A stretch of DNA of 64,000 nucleotides from an uncultured Granulosicoccus sp. (GTDB taxonomy: Bacteria; Pseudomonadota; Gammaproteobacteria; Granulosicoccales; Granulosicoccaceae): NCBI GenBank assembly GCA_947492525.1, contig CANLNQ010000017.1:1-64000 (forward strand), written 5' to 3'. Position 1 is the first letter of the stretch. Each line of letters opens with the position of its first letter. The translations under genes and the position numbers were made by a program. This document shows positions 61,273-64,000 of this stretch, piece by piece. Below the pieces are notes generated by a model. The model did no database searches. It was given only the letters and a program-made list of their open reading frames with translations, and was not told the origin of the DNA.

Positions 61273-62775
61273 ATGGACACCTTTCTTCAGGCACTCATGC
61301 TGGTACTGGACGTCAAGGTACTGGGCGTCATGCTGGCCTCCGCCCTGTTCGGTCTGTTTGTCGGCTCCATACCCGGCCTGACCGCCACCATGGCAGCAGC
61401 ACTGCTGATTCCGTTTACCTTCTTCATGGAACCCGTGCCGGCTATCGCAGCCATCGTCACCACGGTGGCCATGGCAATCTTTGCCGGCGATATTCCCGGC
61501 GCCTTGCTGCGCATTCCGGGCACACCGGCATCTGCCGCCTACTGTGATGAAGCCTATGCCATGACCCGCAAGGGCCAGGCGGAAACGGCTCTGGGCATCA
61601 GCCTCGTATGCTCTGCCATCGGCGGAATACTGGGCGCTGCCGTGCTGACCCTGACGGCACCGGTTCTGGCCGAGTTTGCAATCAAGTTTTCCTCGTTCGA
61701 GTATTTCTGGCTAGCCTGTCTCGGGCTCTCCTGCGCGGTGGTGGTCTCGTCTGGCTCCACGCTCAAGGGCTTCGTATCGCTTCTGATCGGTCTGTTCATC
61801 GCTACCATCGGTATCGACGTCACAGCCGGCCACCCACGTTTCACCTTCGGCAGTGTCGAGATGATGGGCGGTATCAGTTTCATTCCAGCCATGATCGGCA
61901 TGTTCGCCATCTCGGAAGTGATGCGCTACGTAGCCGCACCCGGCAGTCAGCAAGCGGCTCCGCAGCAGCCCATTCGCAACGTCTTCAAGGGCATTGGCTC
62001 CATCCTCTCTCGCTACAAGCTGAATGTGGCAAGGGGCGGCGTCATCGGAGCCGTGGTCGGCATCCTCCCGGGTGCCGGTGCCGATATAGCCGCATGGATC
62101 GCGTTTGCCATGTCCAAACGATTCTCCCGCGAGCCCGAGAAATTCGGGACAGGTCATGTGGAAGGTCTGGTGGATTCCGGCACCGCGAATAATGCAGGGG
62201 TGGCAGGCGCCTGGATACCTGCACTCGTCTTCGGCATACCCGGCGATTCCATCACGGCGATCGTCATCGGCGTGCTGTACATGAAAGGCATGAATCCGGG
62301 CCCTACCGTGTTCATGAATCAGCCCGAACTGATCAACGCCGTGTTCATCGTGTTCTTTCTGGCCAACGTGGCATTGATACCCTTGGGCTTCATGGCCATT
62401 CGCCTGTCCCGACGCATACTCCATGTGCCTCGCAAGGTGCTGATACCGATCATCCTGATGTTCTGCGTGGTCGGCGCCTTTGCGATCAACAACACCGTTT
62501 TCGGTATCAGCGTCATGCTGGTGATGGGTGTGCTGGCCTACATCATGGAGAGCAATGGCTTCCCGGTCGCTCCAACCATTCTGGGCATCGTGCTGGGCAC
62601 CATGCTGGAGAGCAACTTCATGTCATCGATGATCAAGGCCGATGGCGAGTTCTCGGGTTTCTTCTCGCGCCCCATTGCTGCCACCCTGGGCGTCCTCGTG
62701 ATCGTGATCTGGCTCATCCCGCTGGTGAAATTGCTGGTGGGGCTGGTGCGCAAGCCACAGGCAAGCCAGAGCTGA
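61273..62775 (+). CDS. TctA-type large permease
   Basis: 500 residues, about twelve membrane spans. Typical motifs are FGLFVGSIPGLTATMAAALL, IFAGDIPGALLRIPGTPASA, GAVVGILPGAGADIAAWIAF and VDSGTANNAGVAGAWIPALV, the last two being the duplicated TctA signature. It is the ion-coupled transport subunit of the tctCBA operon and appears complete. Confidence 0.95.
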   Translation: MDTFLQALMLVLDVKVLGVMLASALFGLFVGSIPGLTATMAAALLIPFTFFMEPVPAIAAIVTTVAMAIFAGDIPGALLRIPGTPASAAYCDEAYAMTRKGQAETALGISLVCSAIGGILGAAVLTLTAPVLAEFAIKFSSFEYFWLACLGLSCAVVVSSGSTLKGFVSLLIGLFIATIGIDVTAGHPRFTFGSVEMMGGISFIPAMIGMFAISEVMRYVAAPGSQQAAPQQPIRNVFKGIGSILSRYKLNVARGGVIGAVVGILPGAGADIAAWIAFAMSKRFSREPEKFGTGHVEGLVDSGTANNAGVAGAWIPALVFGIPGDSITAIVIGVLYMKGMNPGPTVFMNQPELINAVFIVFFLANVALIPLGFMAIRLSRRILHVPRKVLIPIILMFCVVGAFAINNTVFGISVMLVMGVLAYIMESNGFPVAPTILGIVLGTMLESNFMSSMIKADGEFSGFFSRPIAATLGVLVIVIWLIPLVKLLVGLVRKPQASQS

Positions 62776-62787
62776 CCGTCGTTTGAT

Positions 62788-62819
62788 GCGCCGCCTGCTG
62801 TGCTTGCAGCGGGCGGTGC
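62788..62819. terminator. Bidirectional hairpin between converging tctA and EamA genes
   Basis: GCGCCGCCTGCTG at 62788 pairs with GCAGCGGGCGGTGC at 62806 with two mismatches and a five-base loop. It lies in the 53-bp gap between two converging stop codons. There is no T run. Confidence 0.5.
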
Positions 62820-62828
62820 ATGACGGCC

Positions 62829-63722
62829 TCAGCCTTCCGCGGACAACTCCGAACGAATCAGCAGCGCCAGACCACCGAGTATCAAGCCCAGACCCAGCAA
62901 GCCCGTCAGTCCCGGTCTCTCACCCACGATCAGGATGGCCAGCACGACTGCCGTCACCGGCTCTGCCAGCGCCAGCGCAACGCCCGTTGCACTGCTGACG
63001 AATTGCAGACCACTGCTGAACAGCAGATAGGCCACGCCGGTGGCCACCACACCCAGCCACACCATGACGCCGATATCAGCCGCGTGCAATATAGGCTGCC
63101 CGGCCAACAGGAAGGCAAACGGCAGCGCCAGCACCGATGCCAGCGTGAATACCGCGGCAGTGCCGACAGCCGGAGAGCAACGCGTCACGAGGTGCTTGGT
63201 CGCCAGGGCATAACAGGCGTAGGACAGGCCACTGAGCAGGCAGAGAAGCAATCCTGTCATGGATACGCTGGCACCATCGCCCGGCCCCATGGTGCTGAGC
63301 ACGAGACCACCTACGGCGATACCCACCGCCAGCCACCAGATGCCCCGCGGTCTCTGCCGCGTGATCAGCGCCTGCAACAGTCCCGCCCAGAGTGGTCCGC
63401 TGCCCAGTGCAACAGCGGTTCCCATGGCCACACCGGTAGCTCTGACCCCGGCGAAGAAAGCCAGATTGTAGATGGCCATTCCGGCGGCGCCGAGCATGAT
63501 CGCCGACCACGGTAGTGTCTGCAGACGACGCACACGCAGAACACCACTATCACGAATCAGCAGCAGCATGACGAAGAAGATGCCGGCCACCACCAGGCGG
63601 CCAGTGCCGACCCAGTACGATGACAGGCTCAGCGGAGCGAATGTCTGCGCTGTGCCAGTGGTCCCCCACAGCATAGCCGCTGCAAGGATCAGGGCAATGC
63701 CCGTTGAACGCTTGTTTTCCAT
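62829..63722 (-). CDS. EamA/DMT-family transporter
   Basis: 297 residues from ATG 63722 (MENKRSTGIALILAAAMLWG); an in-frame upstream extension to 63812 lacks membrane character. Ten helices form two EamA repeats, each opening with the typical small-residue-rich helix (LAAAMLWGTTGTAQTF and LLCLLSGLSYACYALA). The last repeat ends in ALAEPVTAVVLAILIVGERP, a conserved EamA motif. It is likely an exporter of amino acids or other small metabolites. Confidence 0.92.
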   Translation of the reverse strand: MENKRSTGIALILAAAMLWGTTGTAQTFAPLSLSSYWVGTGRLVVAGIFFVMLLLIRDSGVLRVRRLQTLPWSAIMLGAAGMAIYNLAFFAGVRATGVAMGTAVALGSGPLWAGLLQALITRQRPRGIWWLAVGIAVGGLVLSTMGPGDGASVSMTGLLLCLLSGLSYACYALATKHLVTRCSPAVGTAAVFTLASVLALPFAFLLAGQPILHAADIGVMVWLGVVATGVAYLLFSSGLQFVSSATGVALALAEPVTAVVLAILIVGERPGLTGLLGLGLILGGLALLIRSELSAEG

Positions 63723-63765
63723 CTCCGCAGCATGCCCTGAAATGCCGCAGGCAAATGTCGTGAAA

Positions 63766-64000
63766 CTATCGCGGTGCCTGCCGCAACGCGCGCGCGCCCT
63801 TGCCCTTGTCACGTTTCAATGCCTGACACAGGGCGCTGGCCGAGCCGTAGCCTGTACGCGAGGCGACCACCTCCAGCGATGATCCGCTCTGCAACATCAC
63901 GGCAGCCTGTTCCAGTCGTATGCGACGCAACCAGCGTTGCGGTGTCTCTCCGGTCAGGGCTTTCCAGCGGCGATGGAACTGCGGCGCCGACAAGGCATGA
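63766..64000 (-). CDS. AraC-family regulator, C-terminal DNA-binding part (truncated by window end)
   Basis: About 78 residues are visible, open towards the window edge. SAPQFHRRWKALTGETPQRW and the second helix-turn-helix (SLEVVASRTGYGSASALCQA) are the usual AraC pattern. The normal sequel (GYGSxSxFxRxFKR) is slightly altered here, with ALCQALKRDKG. It is in the same direction as the EamA gene and 43 bp upstream of it. Its effector domain, if any, lies outside the window. Confidence 0.85.
   Translation of the reverse strand, partial: HALSAPQFHRRWKALTGETPQRWLRRIRLEQAAVMLQSGSSLEVVASRTGYGSASALCQALKRDKGKGARALRQAPR

Overview
This 64-kb window is ordinary bacterial chromosome. Gene density is high, GC content looks to be in the high fifties to about 60 percent by eye, and most starts overlap the preceding stop (ATGA/TGATG). 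The gene content is a glyoxylate-shunt isocitrate lyase of the long type, CsgG/DUF4810/DUF799 lipoproteins, J-domain and DUF3135 proteins, and many TRAP, TTT (TctABC), BCCT and peptide-type ABC uptake systems with FCD-type GntR regulators. That suggests a free-living, metabolically versatile gammaproteobacterium, probably marine, with a large genome. A relative of Granulosicoccus is my guess from gene content only; no rRNA or marker gene is present to confirm it. I found no tRNA, rRNA, CRISPR array, prophage or plasmid functions.

Layout. 1-84: a 7-bp tandem repeat. 106-2524: LysR regulator divergent from an aldo/keto reductase, then a DUF3135 protein. 2768-6666: an ABC uptake locus with a ModA-like protein, a BtuF-like binding protein, a BtuC-like permease and a BtuD-like ATPase, probably for molybdate/tungstate or a metal chelate. 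6861-7955: a HisC-like aminotransferase. 7960-9005: an IS1-like element with recognisable inverted ends. 22069 down to 9010 (minus strand): an eight-gene, tightly overlapping operon encoding a sulfotransferase, a GT4 glycosyltransferase, a DUF2334 deacetylase, a GAF-adaptor protein, an M50 metalloprotease fused to an adaptor, a SecA-like ATPase, a periplasmic adaptor and a GGDEF/EAL protein. This is the most unusual system in the window. It looks like a dedicated envelope-export or surface-modification machine with a SecA paralogue as its motor and c-di-GMP enzymes as a possible controller.

22155-27346: J-domain protein, repeat-rich spacer, small peptidoglycan-binding protein, MFS transporter, class V aminotransferase and a divergent Lrp regulator. 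27689-29700: an orphan malate-synthase-G-like domain followed by isocitrate lyase, behind a palindrome-rich promoter. 29909-31769: CsgG/DUF4810/DUF799 lipoprotein operon. 32293-37204: sugar-acid catabolism (two enolase-superfamily enzymes, GntR regulator, AldA-like dehydrogenase). 37428-41233: Na/Pi cotransporter, coiled-coil peptide and a BaeSR-like two-component pair.

41358-48383 (minus strand): an amide-utilisation operon with a peptide-type ABC importer, formamidase/acetamidase and an isochorismatase-fold hydrolase. 49044-50895: TRAP permeases without a binding protein. 50971-55754: AEC transporter, a second TRAP system whose binding-protein gene carries a frameshift, and its divergent GntR regulator. 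56468-62775: BCCT transporter, DauA-like D-amino-acid dehydrogenase and a complete TctCBA tricarboxylate-type transporter. The window ends with an EamA transporter and a truncated AraC regulator. Short tandem repeats of different unit lengths recur in spacers throughout.
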